In this document: positions 5,265 through 5,352 of the stretch, in pieces
Layout of the letters: each line of letters opens with the position of its first letter
How positions within the stretch are numbered: the stretch's first letter is position 1
Assembly (NCBI GenBank): GCA_002352445.1
Contig: DEIL01000265.1
Location: 1-5,352 of the forward strand
Direction of reading: 5' to 3'
Source: Desulfobulbaceae bacterium UBA2775
Lineage (GTDB): Bacteria > Desulfobacterota > Desulfobulbia > Desulfobulbales > Desulfocapsaceae
DNA: 5,352 nucleotides
The notes under the pieces: model-generated
The model's database searches: none
What the model was told of the DNA's origin: nothing
What the model saw: only the letters and a program-made list of their open reading frames with translations
Made by a program: the position numbers and the translations under genes

Positions 5265-5352
5265 CAATCCTCATCCCGTAAATCGATCAGTACGGGGCAA
5301 TGGTTGCTGCCCTTGAAACAGGGCAACAACCGCTGACCGCCATGGAAAGCGA
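5264..5352 (-). CDS. 3' end of an unrecognised gene (partial)
   Basis: Only the last 28 codons lie in the window. They read AFHGGQRLLPCFKGSNH and then CPVLIDLRDED before TGA at 5264-5266. The composition is protein-like, and the stop shares its A with the ATG of the next gene (TGATG), the usual arrangement in a coupled operon; this overlap is the main reason to prefer this frame. One other frame is also open through this stretch (to TGA 5271-5273), so the call is tentative. The segment contains a strong inverted repeat (5302-5331) encoding roughly RLLPCFKGSN, which is unusual inside a coding region. Family and function cannot be told from so short a tail. Confidence 0.5.
   Translation of the reverse strand, partial: AFHGGQRLLPCFKGSNHCPVLIDLRDED
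5302..5331. repeat. 12-bp inverted repeat, 11 of 12 paired
   Basis: GGTTGCTGCCCT (5302-5313) and AGGGCAACAACC (5320-5331) form a stem with one C-A mismatch and a 6-nt loop. It is GC-rich and stable on either strand. No T-run follows on the minus strand (ATTGCCCC), so it is not a standard terminator. It lies about 40 bp before the start of the 108-residue gene, where a hairpin could affect translation of that gene. Confidence 0.8.

Overview
The window looks like a proteobacterial chromosome, most likely beta- or gammaproteobacterial. This rests on the families present (SelO, a DUF6868-like small membrane protein, a proteobacterial-type class I methyltransferase) and is an inference, not a placement. 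It is gene-sparse and mosaic: the Fic gene is visibly more GC-rich than the genes to its right, and the stretch around 4160-4900 is AT-rich.

Layout. Positions 1-316 hold no identifiable gene. They carry a 16-bp tandem repeat present three times (71-118) and a short leader to the first gene. Positions 317-1366 (+) encode a complete Fic-domain AMP-transferase with an N-terminal autoinhibitory motif and a C-terminal winged helix-turn-helix. Positions 1367-1973 form a roughly 600-bp intergenic stretch between convergent genes, with several hairpins and degraded repeat-like sequence. On the minus strand, reading right to left, lie a DUF6868-like small membrane protein gene broken by a -1 frameshift (4504-4275), selO (4155-2701) and a class I SAM-dependent methyltransferase (2642-1974). 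Only 58 bp separate selO from the methyltransferase, so these two are probably co-transcribed. Positions 4505-4937 are an AT-rich gap with hairpins, one terminator-like. At the right edge two unrecognised minus-strand genes overlap by one base (TGATG): the 3' end of one (5352-5264) and a complete 108-residue small basic protein (5264-4938).

Function. Two structurally unrelated protein AMPylases, Fic (Fic fold) and SelO (pseudokinase fold), lie about 1.3 kb apart on opposite strands. This is notable, but nothing in the sequence links them mechanistically. SelO has all the catalytic residues I could check and the family's C-terminal Cys at the third-last position. I see no rRNA, tRNA, CRISPR array, complete IS element or integrase, and no convincing new multi-gene system. 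The best leads are the frameshifted DUF6868 gene, the triple repeat that puts stop codons in all six frames, and the coupled unknown gene pair at the right edge.
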